From contig NZ_FZNO01000006.1 of NCBI RefSeq assembly GCF_900188025.1, positions 62,001 to 126,000 of the forward strand: DNA of 64,000 bases. The letters run 5' to 3'. Within the stretch, counting starts at the first letter, position 1. Every line of letters starts with the position of its first letter. Below, one piece after another: positions 43,684-52,069 of this stretch. This DNA is from Blastococcus mobilis (GTDB taxonomy: Bacteria; Actinomycetota; Actinomycetes; Mycobacteriales; Geodermatophilaceae). The notes under the pieces were generated by a model. The model worked only from the letters and a program-made list of their open reading frames with translations, was not told the origin of the DNA and ran no database searches. A program made the translations under genes and the position numbers.

Positions 43684-44160
43684 ATGGCGGGACGAAGCGG
43701 ATCCGAGGTGGTCGGCTATGCGCCCGGCGCATACGACCTGTTCCACATCGGGCACCTCAACATCCTCCGGCACGCCGCCGAGCACTGCGACCGCCTGATC
43801 GCCGGCGTCGTCTCCGACGAGATGCTGCTGCAGAGCAAGGGCCGGCTGCCGGTCGTGCCGCTCGCCGAGCGGATGGAGATCGTCCGCAGCCTGCGCTTCG
43901 TCGACGAGGTGCACGCCGAGACCGTCCCCGACAAGATCGACACCTGGCGGGAGGTCCGGTTCCACGTGCTCTTCAAGGGCGACGACTGGCGCGGGACGCC
44001 GAAGGGCATCGCGTTGGAACGGGACTTCGCCGCCGTCGGGGTGGAGGTCCGGTACTTCCCGTACACGGTGCACACCTCCTCGACGATCCTGCGCCGAGCA
44101 CTGGCCGCGATCGACGCCGAGGAGCCGGTGGGCCGCGTCGCCCGCGCGCTCACCTCCTGA
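43684..44160 (+). CDS. TagD-like glycerol-3-phosphate (or other alcohol) cytidylyltransferase
   Basis: 158 residues of the nucleotidyltransferase superfamily. GAYDLFHIGHLNILRHA carries the HxGH motif (HIGH, 21-24). LFKGDDWRGTPKG is the substrate loop and HTSSTILRR stands where TagD has R-T-x-G-I-S-T-T. It would make CDP-glycerol or a related CDP-alcohol from CTP. ATG 43684 is preceded by GGGGG. A CDP-alcohol phosphotransferase in the same locus (29013-29777) is a plausible consumer. The preceding 170 bp, including a possible ggggcgtagagcccct stem, carries no gene. Confidence 0.85.
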   Translation: MAGRSGSEVVGYAPGAYDLFHIGHLNILRHAAEHCDRLIAGVVSDEMLLQSKGRLPVVPLAERMEIVRSLRFVDEVHAETVPDKIDTWREVRFHVLFKGDDWRGTPKGIALERDFAAVGVEVRYFPYTVHTSSTILRRALAAIDAEEPVGRVARALTS

Positions 44161-44173
44161 CCTGCTGCGCGGC

Positions 44174-45322
44174 TCAGCCGGCGCGCCGCTCCTCCGCCGC
44201 GGGGACGTCGGGCCGGCCGCCCAGGAGCCAGTGATCGGCGTCGATGCGGGTGTCCGTGCGCGGCAGCGCCGCGCGGACCTCGTCGGCCGAGCGTGACGCA
44301 GCGGCGGCGACCCCGATGGCTTCCGCGACCTGACGCGCCGGGGCATGCGCCGGCACGACGGTGTGGCCGTGCTCGGCCAGCCAGCCGGCGATGCCCGTCT
44401 CGTCGGTGGTGACGACCTCACACCCGTGCGCCAGCCCCTCGAGGAGCGGCAGCCCGACCTGCTCACGCCACCAGCCGCTGCGCTGCGACAGCAGCACCAG
44501 CACGTGGGCCCGGCGCAGGAGTGCGTGGATCTCGGCACGCGGCGGGTCCACCACCAGCTCGACGTCGTCCCGGCCGGCCGCCCAGGCATGCACGTCGGGC
44601 AGCAGCTCGCCCTTGCCGACCAGCCGCAGCCGCAGCCCGTGCCCGGGCGGCAACTCGTCCCACGCCGCCAGGAGCTGACGGATGCCCTTGCGCTCCTTGA
44701 AGGCGCCGACGAAGAGGACGGTCGTCGGGTCCGGGCCCGGGCCGGGCGGGCAGTCGCAGGGCTGCGGCAGGGCGGGGAACATTCGCGCGCGGGCGGCCAC
44801 CGTGGCGGGGTCGACGTACTCCTCGAGCAGACGGCGGGAGCCCTCGGTGCCGAAAGCCAGCCGATCCATCCCGCCGACCACGAAGGACAGCACCCGCCGC
44901 GACAACCACCGGGCCAGCGGGTGAGGGAGCCGGCGATCGAGGGCGAGCCGGTCGGCCGGGTCGGTGATGTCGATGCAGTAGGCACCGACCGTCGGACGAC
45001 GTCGGGTCAGCACGGCGCGGAGGCGGACGGCCGCGACCTGGGCCGCGACGGAGCCCCAGCGGTGGACCATCAGTGGCTCGTTCAGCTCCACCGCGTCGTA
45101 GGGCGTCCGCAGCAGATGCAGGACCGTGGCGAGCCGGCCCAGCTGCCGGACCGGTGATGGCCCGTCGGCCAGCGCCGCGTCGAAGTCGTACCGCCGCTCC
45201 CGGTGCAGCACCAGGGCCGGCGTCATCGTGCGGAAGCGCTCCAGCTGGGCCGAGCGCACCGAGCCGTAGACGCGCACCCGTCGCGTCGCACCCCCGTGCG
45301 CGGAGCCGGACGTCGCCGTCAC
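44174..45322 (-). CDS. Glycosyltransferase family 4
   Basis: 382 residues of the GT-B type. The N-terminal acceptor domain contains RVYGSVRSAQLERF, YDAVELNEPLM and VGAYCIDITDPADRL. The donor domain has TTVLFVGAFKERKGIRQLLAAW and RLVGKGELLPDVHAW. The nucleotide-sugar loop is SQRSGWWREQVGLPLLEGLAHG, in which E and E lie 7 residues apart. GTG 45322 lies in a 220-bp gap divergent from the next GT gene. It converges on the cytidylyltransferase after 13 bp. Confidence 0.88.
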   Translation of the reverse strand: MTATSGSAHGGATRRVRVYGSVRSAQLERFRTMTPALVLHRERRYDFDAALADGPSPVRQLGRLATVLHLLRTPYDAVELNEPLMVHRWGSVAAQVAAVRLRAVLTRRRPTVGAYCIDITDPADRLALDRRLPHPLARWLSRRVLSFVVGGMDRLAFGTEGSRRLLEEYVDPATVAARARMFPALPQPCDCPPGPGPDPTTVLFVGAFKERKGIRQLLAAWDELPPGHGLRLRLVGKGELLPDVHAWAAGRDDVELVVDPPRAEIHALLRRAHVLVLLSQRSGWWREQVGLPLLEGLAHGCEVVTTDETGIAGWLAEHGHTVVPAHAPARQVAEAIGVAAAASRSADEVRAALPRTDTRIDADHWLLGGRPDVPAAEERRAG

Positions 45323-45542
45323 GTGACCTCCAGTCGGCGGGGCGGGTTCCCGGAACGGCCGGGGTGCTCGCGCACGAATGTAGGTGTCCGGTTCCGCCCA
45401 CCCGGGCTGACACGGCCGCCGTCTCACCCCGACGGTGGAGGAACGGTGCGATCCGTCGTGCCGGGAGGGCGGCGCGGGCGACAATCTCTCGCCTTCGCCG
45501 TCACGGCGCGGGGTCTTCAGGCGGCGGACAGGCGGCGCGGGC

Positions 45543-46526
45543 GTGGTGCGAACGCGGACGGCGGGCGAGACCTGGACACCCGTAGGGGACGGTACGGCGA
45601 CGATCGCCGTTGCCTTCCCGGCCGACGGGCGGAGGGTCACCGACGTCGAGCTTCCGCCGGTCACCCGGCTGCAGCGGCTCGTGCGGAACGCCGGCCTGCC
45701 CACCGGCCGGTCGCGGCGGCGGGCCGCCGCGGACGTGGCGTTGTGCTGGGACGAGGGGACCGTCGAGCGGCTCGTGGCCTCCGCTCCTGGACGGCGCCTG
45801 TTCAGCGGCGCCATATGGGTCACCGACCGTCTCGGCATCGAGGACTCGGAGCGGCTCGCGGCGCACCGCGAGGTGCTCGCGTCGCTGGACGGCCTGTGGT
45901 GCCTCAGCCGTCCCCAGGTCGATGCTGTGCGCGCATGGCTGGGTCCGGAGGGGCCGCCGGTCTCCTACCTGCAGTTCGGCATCGACGAGCAGTTCTACCG
46001 CTTCGCGCCGGAGTACCCGGAGCGGCCGAAGGTGGTCAGCCTGGGCGGCGACCGCGACCGCGACCCGGCGACGCTGTTCGCAGCGCTCGAGCTCGTGCGG
46101 CAGGAGCGCCCGGACGTCGAGTGCTTCGTGGCGACGACGTCCTCGCTCCCGGCGCCGGACGGCGTCCGGACCGTCGAGTTCGTGCCGCACGCCCGGGCCA
46201 GGGACCTCTATGCGTCGGCCAGCGTCGTCGCCCTGGCCACCCGGCCGAATCTGCACGCCTCGGGGATGACCGTGGGGCTGGAGGCGCTGTCCGTCGGCCG
46301 TCCGGTGGTCGCCTGCGCGACCCCGGGGATGGACGACTACTTCCGCGACGGCGAGACCGGTTTCCTGGTGACGCCCGAAGACCCCGCCGCCATGGCAGCC
46401 CGGATCCTGGAGCTGCTCGCCGACCGGCACATGGCCGCAGCCATGGGGCGGCACGGGCGCGAGCAGGTCGAGCGCGGCCACACCACCGCGGCGATGTGCC
46501 GGGGACTGCTCGAGATCGTGGCGTGA
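45543..46526 (+). CDS. Glycosyltransferase, GT4-like
   Basis: 327 residues. The N-terminal half is short for GT-B, about 150 residues, beginning WTPVGDGTATIAVAFPADG. The C-terminal donor domain has PKVVSLGGDRDRDPATLFAAL, VEFVPHARARDLYASA and HASGMTVGLEALSVGRPVV, with the catalytic-site E-A-L and nearby Gly residues. It ends with the common GLLEIVA helix. I set the start at GTG 45543. An upstream in-frame GTG at 45435 would add 36 residues that look non-coding (C/R/S-rich). It is the right-hand end of the polysaccharide locus. Confidence 0.8.
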   Translation: MVRTRTAGETWTPVGDGTATIAVAFPADGRRVTDVELPPVTRLQRLVRNAGLPTGRSRRRAAADVALCWDEGTVERLVASAPGRRLFSGAIWVTDRLGIEDSERLAAHREVLASLDGLWCLSRPQVDAVRAWLGPEGPPVSYLQFGIDEQFYRFAPEYPERPKVVSLGGDRDRDPATLFAALELVRQERPDVECFVATTSSLPAPDGVRTVEFVPHARARDLYASASVVALATRPNLHASGMTVGLEALSVGRPVVACATPGMDDYFRDGETGFLVTPEDPAAMAARILELLADRHMAAAMGRHGREQVERGHTTAAMCRGLLEIVA

Positions 46527-46571
46527 GCAGGCGCTCGCCCCCGCGGGACGGCGGTGCCGGCCGTCGCCGAC

Positions 46572-46577
46572 TAACCT
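46572..46577 (+). promoter_or_regulatory. Probable -10 element of mfd
   Basis: TAACCT, giving a leader of about 57 nt that includes CAGGAG before the GTG start. Confidence 0.4.
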
Positions 46578-46640
46578 GGGCGGTCGGCCCCCGCGCATCG
46601 GGCGCGACGTGTGGCCACCGGCCTCAGGAGTGACCCACCC

Positions 46641-49600
46641 GTGACCCTGCGCGGCGTGCTCGACGTCGTCCTCACCGATCCCGGCATGGCGCACGTGGTG
46701 GCCTCGGCCGGTCAGGCCTCGCTCGCCGTCACGGCCCCGCCGCCCGTCCAGCCGCTGGTGGCCGCGGCTCTCGCTGCGCAGCGGCCGGGCGCCGGCGTGC
46801 CGGTCCTGGTGGTCACCGCGGGCGAGCGGGACGCCGACCAGGTCGCCGACCAGTTGCGGTGCTTCGTCCCGGGTCGCCGCGTCGAGGTCTTCCCCGCCTG
46901 GGAGACGCTGCCGCACGAGCGGCTCAGCCCGCGCGCGGACACCGTCGGCCGCCGGCTGGCCGTCCTGCGCGACCTGACCCACCCCGGCGAGAACGGCACC
47001 ATCGACGTCCTCGTCGCCCCGGTGCGGAGCGTGCTGCAGCCGCTCGCCCCCGGGCTGGGCGACCTGGTCCCGGTGGAGCTGAAGCCTGGGGACGCCGCCG
47101 ACCTCGACGACGTCGCGCGGGCCTTGTCCGACGCCGCGTACACCCGCGTCGAACTCGTCGAGAAGCGCGGCGAGTTCGCCGTCCGCGGTGGCCTCCTCGA
47201 CGTGTTCCCCCCGACCGAGCCGCACCCGGTGCGGGTCGAGTTCTGGGGCGACGAGGTCGACGAGCTGCGCTACTTCTCGGCCGCCGACCAGCGCTCCCTC
47301 GACGAGCGGCCCGAGCGGCTGTGGGCCCCGCCCTGCCGCGAGCTGCTGCTCTCGCCGGAGGTCCGCGAGCGCGCGGCCGCACTCGCGACCGAGCACCCCG
47401 AGCTCGCCGAGATCCTGGGCAAGTTGGCCGAGGGCATCGCGGTCGAGGGGATGGAGTCGCTCATTCCGGCCCTGGTGACCGGCGAGATGCAGCTGCTCAC
47501 CGACCTGATCGCCCGCGGCACGCACGTGCTGGTCTGCGACCCCGAGCGGGTCCGCAGCCGGGCCGCGGACCTGGTCCGCACCGCCGAGGAGTTCCTCGCC
47601 GCCTCCTGGTCGACGGCCGCCGAGGCCGGGCAGGCGCCGATCGACCTCGGCGCGTCGTCCTTCCGGGACCTCGCCGAGGTCGAGACCGCGGCGCGGATCC
47701 GGGGGCTGCCCTGGTGGACCACCGGTGCCTTCACCCTGCAGTCCGAGGACGACGACGAGCAGGTCACCCTCGACGCGTCGACCGTCGAGCGGTTCCACGG
47801 TGACCAGGCCGCGGCGATCGACCGGATGCGCGGGTGGCACCGCGAGGGCTGGCGGGTGGTCGTCACCTTCGCCGGTCCCGGGCCCGCGCAGCGTGCGGCC
47901 GACCAGTTCACCGAGGCCGACCTCGGCGTGCGGCTGGTGCCCGACATCGCGAACGCACCGGACACCGGGCTGACCCACGTCACCCAGGGCAACCTCGAGT
48001 CCGGCTTCGCGTTCCCCGGCGTCGGCCTCGCGCTCCTGACCGAGCACGACCTCACCGGTCAGCGCGGCACCTCCATGCGGGACGCCACGAAGATGCCGGC
48101 CCGCAGGCGCAACGCCGTCGACCTGGCGCAGCTCCAGCCCGGCGACCTCGTCGTGCACGAGCAGCACGGCATCGGCCGCTACATCGAGATGATCAGCCGC
48201 ACCGTCAACGGCGGGCAGCGCGACTACCTGATCGTCGAGTACGCACCATCGCGGCGGAACCAGCCGCCGGACCGGCTCTTCGTCCCCACCGACTCCCTCG
48301 ACCAGCTCACCCGCTACGTCGGCGGCGAGGCGCCCGCGCTGTCCAAGCTCGGGGGCGCCGACTGGCAGAAGACCAAGAACCAGGCCCGCAAGGCGGTCAA
48401 GCAGATCGCCGCCGAGCTGATCCGGCTGTACTCGGCCCGGATGGCCACCAAGGGGCACGCGTTCGGCCCCGACACCGTCTGGCAGCGCGAACTCGAGGAC
48501 GCCTTCCCGTTCCAGGAGACCCCCGACCAGCTCGGCGCGATCGACGAGGTCAAGGCCGACATGATGCAGCCGGTCCCGATGGACCGGATCATCTGCGGCG
48601 ACGTCGGCTACGGAAAGACGGAGATCGCCGTCCGCGCGGCGTTCAAGGCGGTGCAGGACGGCAAGCAGGTCGCCGTCCTGGTGCCGACGACGCTGCTGGC
48701 CAACCAGCACTACAAGACCTTCGCCGAGCGGTTCGCCCAGTTCCCGGTGACCGTCGCCGTGCTCTCCCGCTTCCAGTCGAAGGCGGAGAGCGACGAGGTC
48801 GTCCGGAAGCTGGCCGACGGCGAGATCGACGTGCTCGTCGGCACCCACCGGCTGCTGCAGCCGACCACCCGGTTCAAGGACCTCGGCCTGGTGATCGTGG
48901 ACGAGGAGCAGCGCTTCGGCGTCGAGCACAAGGAGTACCTGAAGTCGATGCGGACGGCGGTCGACGTCCTGTCGATGTCAGCCACCCCGATCCCGCGCAC
49001 GCTGGAGATGAGCCTCACCGGCATCCGCGAGATGTCGACGATCCTCACGCCCCCGGAGGAGCGGCACCCAGTGCTGACCTACGTCGGCGCCTGGGACGAC
49101 AAGCAGATGGCAGCGGCGATCCGCCGCGAGCTGCTGCGCGACGGCCAGGTCTTCGTGATCCACAACCGGGTGCAGTCGATCGACAAAGCCGCGGCCAAGA
49201 TCCGCAACCTCGTGCCCGAGGCGCGGGTCGCCGTCGGCCACGGGCAGATGAAGGAGCACGAGCTCGAGCGGATCATGGTCGGCTTCTGGGAGAAGGAGTA
49301 CGACGTCCTGGTCGCGACGACGATCGTCGAGTCGGGCCTCGACATCCCCAACGCCAACACCCTGATCGTCGACCGCGCCGACACCTTCGGCCTCTCCCAG
49401 CTGCACCAGATCCGCGGTCGCGTCGGCCGCGGCCGCGAGCGGGCCTACGCCTACTTCACCTACGACCCGACGCGGCCGCTGACCGAGACCTCGGTCGACC
49501 GGCTGACCACGATCGCGCACAACACCGACCTGGGCGCCGGCATGGCCGTGGCGATGAAGGACCTGGAGATCCGCGGCTCGGGCAACCTGCTCGGCGGCGA

Positions 49601-50183
49601 GCAGTCCGGGCACATCGCCGGCGTCGGGTTCGACCTCTACGTCCGGCTGGTCGGGGAGGCGGTGGCCGACTACCGCGCCCAGATCGGCGGCGAGGCCGCC
49701 CCGGTCGAGCCGGTCGAGGTCCGGGTCGACCTGCCGGTGGACGCGCACCTGCCGCACGACTACGTGCCGGGGGAGCGGCTGCGCATGGAGGCCTACCGCA
49801 AGGTCGCCTCGATCCAGGACGACGAGCAGGCGCAGGCCGTCCTCGACGAGCTCACCGACCGCTACGGGGCGCCGCCCGCACCGGTGCTCAACCTGCTGGC
49901 CGTCGCCCGCTTCCGGACGGCGATGCGCGCGCTGGGCATCACCGAGGTGTCGCTGCAGGGCCGCGCCATCCGGATCTCACCCGTCCCACTGCGGGAGTCC
50001 CAGCAGATGCGGCTGGCCCGGCTGGCCGACGGCGCCTCCTACAAGGCCGCCGTCGAAACCATCTCGCTCAAGGTGCCGGTGGGCCCCGACCGCAGGACCC
50101 CGCTGCGCGACGTCGCCCTGCTGGAGAACCTGCACTCGGTGCTGCGTGCGGTTCTCGAGCAGCCGTCCGTGACCGTCGCCTGA
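46641..50183 (+). CDS. mfd: Transcription-repair coupling factor
   Basis: ATP-dependent DNA translocase that displaces stalled RNA polymerase and recruits UvrA. 1180 residues: a UvrB-like N-terminal module (about 1-340), then the RNAP-interacting domain (about 490-560, LVVHEQHGIGRYIEM and VEYAPSRRNQPPDRLFVP). The RecG-like motor has Walker A GDVGYGKTEIAVRAAF (near 652), LVGTHRLLQ, DEEQRFGVEHKE (near 753), SMSATPIPRTLEMSL and QIRGRVGRGRERAYAY. The TRCF C-terminal domain ends the protein. GTG 46641 matches the family start. A frame extension to 46611 is possible. It resumes the mycobacterial gene order (Rv1020). Confidence 0.97.
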   Translation: MTLRGVLDVVLTDPGMAHVVASAGQASLAVTAPPPVQPLVAAALAAQRPGAGVPVLVVTAGERDADQVADQLRCFVPGRRVEVFPAWETLPHERLSPRADTVGRRLAVLRDLTHPGENGTIDVLVAPVRSVLQPLAPGLGDLVPVELKPGDAADLDDVARALSDAAYTRVELVEKRGEFAVRGGLLDVFPPTEPHPVRVEFWGDEVDELRYFSAADQRSLDERPERLWAPPCRELLLSPEVRERAAALATEHPELAEILGKLAEGIAVEGMESLIPALVTGEMQLLTDLIARGTHVLVCDPERVRSRAADLVRTAEEFLAASWSTAAEAGQAPIDLGASSFRDLAEVETAARIRGLPWWTTGAFTLQSEDDDEQVTLDASTVERFHGDQAAAIDRMRGWHREGWRVVVTFAGPGPAQRAADQFTEADLGVRLVPDIANAPDTGLTHVTQGNLESGFAFPGVGLALLTEHDLTGQRGTSMRDATKMPARRRNAVDLAQLQPGDLVVHEQHGIGRYIEMISRTVNGGQRDYLIVEYAPSRRNQPPDRLFVPTDSLDQLTRYVGGEAPALSKLGGADWQKTKNQARKAVKQIAAELIRLYSARMATKGHAFGPDTVWQRELEDAFPFQETPDQLGAIDEVKADMMQPVPMDRIICGDVGYGKTEIAVRAAFKAVQDGKQVAVLVPTTLLANQHYKTFAERFAQFPVTVAVLSRFQSKAESDEVVRKLADGEIDVLVGTHRLLQPTTRFKDLGLVIVDEEQRFGVEHKEYLKSMRTAVDVLSMSATPIPRTLEMSLTGIREMSTILTPPEERHPVLTYVGAWDDKQMAAAIRRELLRDGQVFVIHNRVQSIDKAAAKIRNLVPEARVAVGHGQMKEHELERIMVGFWEKEYDVLVATTIVESGLDIPNANTLIVDRADTFGLSQLHQIRGRVGRGRERAYAYFTYDPTRPLTETSVDRLTTIAHNTDLGAGMAVAMKDLEIRGSGNLLGGEQSGHIAGVGFDLYVRLVGEAVADYRAQIGGEAAPVEPVEVRVDLPVDAHLPHDYVPGERLRMEAYRKVASIQDDEQAQAVLDELTDRYGAPPAPVLNLLAVARFRTAMRALGITEVSLQGRAIRISPVPLRESQQMRLARLADGASYKAAVETISLKVPVGPDRRTPLRDVALLENLHSVLRAVLEQPSVTVA

Positions 50184-50193
50184 CCCCCAGGCA

Positions 50194-50210
50194 CCACCCC
50201 GGACGGGTGG
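50194..50210 (+). terminator. Short stem-loop after mfd
   Basis: CCACCC and GGGTGG pair around CGGAC, 10 bp after the mfd stop. Confidence 0.4.
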
Positions 50211-50250
50211 GGCCGGCCCGGTGCGCGGGTCCGTACGAGCCGCGGCGTTC

Positions 50251-50256
50251 TACGTT
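50251..50256 (+). promoter_or_regulatory. -10 element of a leaderless promoter (methyltransferase)
   Basis: TACGTT is followed by 6 nt (TTCCCG) and ATG. No Shine-Dalgarno sequence is present. Confidence 0.55.
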
Positions 50257-50262
50257 TTCCCG

Positions 50263-50949
50263 ATGTCGGTGAAGCAGGCTGTGTCCCCGTACGTCCACGC
50301 GGGGCTCTCCCGCGCCCTGCGGCCGGCCCGGAAGCGGGCGTTCCGCGAACAGTTCGAGGCCGCCCGCCGGTCCGGGCCCGTGCGGGTGAACATCGGCTGC
50401 GGGCGCAAGCCGATCGAGGGCTGGATCAACACCGACGTCGTCTGGCAGGCCGACGCCTACCTCGACGTCACCCAGCCGTGGCCGGTGCCCGCGGGCTCCG
50501 TGGACTACATCTACGCGGACAACGTCATCGAGCACATCCCCCTCGAGATCGGCCGCGCCGTCTTCCGTCACGCTTACGAGGCGCTGAAGCCCGGCGGCGT
50601 GTTCCGGCTGGCCACGCCCGACGTCGAGGCCGTCGCCCGGCAGTACCTGGAGAACGGTGAGCTCGCCCGGGCCGGGATGGAACGCAACCGCGAGCGCGGA
50701 AAGGACTTCGTCCACCCCGTCCAGCTGATCCGGGAGACGTTCGTCGGGGCGAAGCACTACCTCGGGTTCTGTTACGACCTGGCCTCCATCCGCGCGGAGA
50801 TGGCGCCCTTCGGCTTCGTCGTCGAACGGGTGCCCGCCGGCACCAGTGAGCACGCGGCTCTGTCCGGCCTCGAGGTGCGCATGCACCCCGCCGAGCAGGC
50901 GACCGCGCTGATCGTCGAGGGGCGCAAGCCGGTCGATCGCGCCGCCTGA
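50263..50949 (+). CDS. SAM-dependent class I methyltransferase
   Basis: 228 residues. RVNIGCGRKPIEGWINTD is the SAM-binding motif I with the G-C-G variant. YADNVIEHIPLEIG is motif II/III and ALKPGGVFRLATPDVE is the characteristic post-motif of class I enzymes acting on sugars or lipids. ATG 50263 is preferred over upstream GTG 50221 because of the leaderless -10 at the exact distance. It is inserted between mfd and mazG, where mycobacteria have no such gene as far as I recall. Substrate unknown. Methylation of a polysaccharide is possible given the preceding locus. Confidence 0.82.
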   Translation: MSVKQAVSPYVHAGLSRALRPARKRAFREQFEAARRSGPVRVNIGCGRKPIEGWINTDVVWQADAYLDVTQPWPVPAGSVDYIYADNVIEHIPLEIGRAVFRHAYEALKPGGVFRLATPDVEAVARQYLENGELARAGMERNRERGKDFVHPVQLIRETFVGAKHYLGFCYDLASIRAEMAPFGFVVERVPAGTSEHAALSGLEVRMHPAEQATALIVEGRKPVDRAA

Positions 50950-51029
50950 CCGGCGGGACGCGGACGGGCGCCCCGCCCGGCCGCGGAGCTCGGCGGAGTG
51001 CCCTGCGTCGCCGGTCACATCCGGTGTGG

Positions 51030-51035
51030 GAGTCT
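51030..51035 (+). promoter_or_regulatory. Possible -10 element, leaderless (lipoprotein)
   Basis: GAGTCT lies exactly 6 nt (CCCGAC) before the GTG start. The first base departs from TANNNT, so this is weaker than the others. Confidence 0.35.
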
Positions 51036-51041
51036 CCCGAC

Positions 51042-52037
51042 GTGCTGAAGCGTCGAGCTCCCCGGGTGATCACGACCGGGTTCCTCCTGGCCGTCACGGT
51101 GTCGGGGCTGGCCGCCTGCCGGACCTCCCCGAACGTCGCCGCCTACGTGGGCGACAGCCAGGTGACGGTCACCGAGCTCCGGTCCGCCGTCGACGAGCGG
51201 TTGACCGACGAGGCCGTCGCGGCCTTCGCCGAGACCGACGAGGAGACGTTCACCCGCCGCGTGCTCTCCCTGCTGGTGCAGGAGGAGGTCTACGCCGAGG
51301 CCGCGGAGCGCTATGACGTCCGCGTCGACGACGACGACGTCCGGGCGCGGATCGACGAGCTGCTCGGCGACGACGACCCCGCCGAGGTCTTCGGCCAGCT
51401 GGCCCAGCAGGGCATCGGCCGCGAGGACGTGTTCGAGAACGTGCGCCAGCAGCTGGTGCGCCGCCAGATCGCCGAGGCCGAGGGGGAGGCCGAGGGGCTG
51501 ACCGACGAGGCGCTCCGGGCCCGCTACGGGGAGGTCCGCGAGGACCTCGCCCAGGTCTCCTTCGGCTACATCACCGTGCCCGACCAGGCCACCGCCGACG
51601 CCGTGCTCGCCCAGCTCACCGCCGCCCCGGACTCCTATCCCGCCGTCGCCGCGCAGTACCCGGGGGCGACGACGCTGCCCGCGCTGGAGCCGCGCGGTCC
51701 CGAGGAGCTGCCGGGCGTGCTCGCCGAGGGCATTGCCGCAGCGGCGCCCAACACGGGATTCACCACTGCCGTCCCCGAGGCGGGCGGCGTCGTCGTCACG
51801 TTCGTCGAGGGGCCCGTCTACCCGTCGTTCGAGGAGGTCCGTCCCCAGTTGGAGAACGAGGCCTCCGAAGCGGTGCAGGAGGCCGGCAACCGGCGGGTGG
51901 AGGCCGTGCGGGAGGACCTCGGTGTGACTGTCAACCCACGGTTCGGCGTGCTCGAGGACGGGCGGCTCGTGGCGGCGGACGGCGGCGTGGTCGACATCCT
52001 CGGCGACGAGGACCCTGTGGCCGCACCGGCCGAGTAG
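51042..52037 (+). CDS. SurA N-terminal domain lipoprotein (PpiC/SurA-like)
   Basis: 331 residues. A lipoprotein signal (KRR, then a hydrophobic core) ends in the lipobox L-A-A-C, with Cys at position 26. The SurA-N chaperone domain follows (about 35-170: VTVTELRSAVDERL, FTRRVLSLLVQEEVY, EDVFENVRQQLVRRQ). A degenerate parvulin-like middle part (YGEVREDLAQVSFGYITVPD) and an acidic C-terminus complete the protein. It would help fold secreted proteins on the outer face of the membrane. GTG 51042 fits the signal peptide better than an upstream in-frame GTG (51024). Confidence 0.85.
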   Translation: MLKRRAPRVITTGFLLAVTVSGLAACRTSPNVAAYVGDSQVTVTELRSAVDERLTDEAVAAFAETDEETFTRRVLSLLVQEEVYAEAAERYDVRVDDDDVRARIDELLGDDDPAEVFGQLAQQGIGREDVFENVRQQLVRRQIAEAEGEAEGLTDEALRARYGEVREDLAQVSFGYITVPDQATADAVLAQLTAAPDSYPAVAAQYPGATTLPALEPRGPEELPGVLAEGIAAAAPNTGFTTAVPEAGGVVVTFVEGPVYPSFEEVRPQLENEASEAVQEAGNRRVEAVREDLGVTVNPRFGVLEDGRLVAADGGVVDILGDEDPVAAPAE

Positions 52038-52057
52038 GGCGCGGCGCGACCGTCCCG

Positions 52058-52063
52058 GAGACT
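52058..52063 (+). promoter_or_regulatory. Possible -10 element, leaderless (mazG)
   Basis: GAGACT, 6 nt (GACCGG), then GTG. Like the preceding gene it departs from TANNNT at the first base. Confidence 0.3.
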
Positions 52064-52069
52064 GACCGG

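Noticed and set aside
26098-46526. Recently transferred genomic island
   Set aside because: No integrase, transposase, flanking direct repeats or obvious change in base composition was seen, so recent transfer is not supported by the sequence itself.
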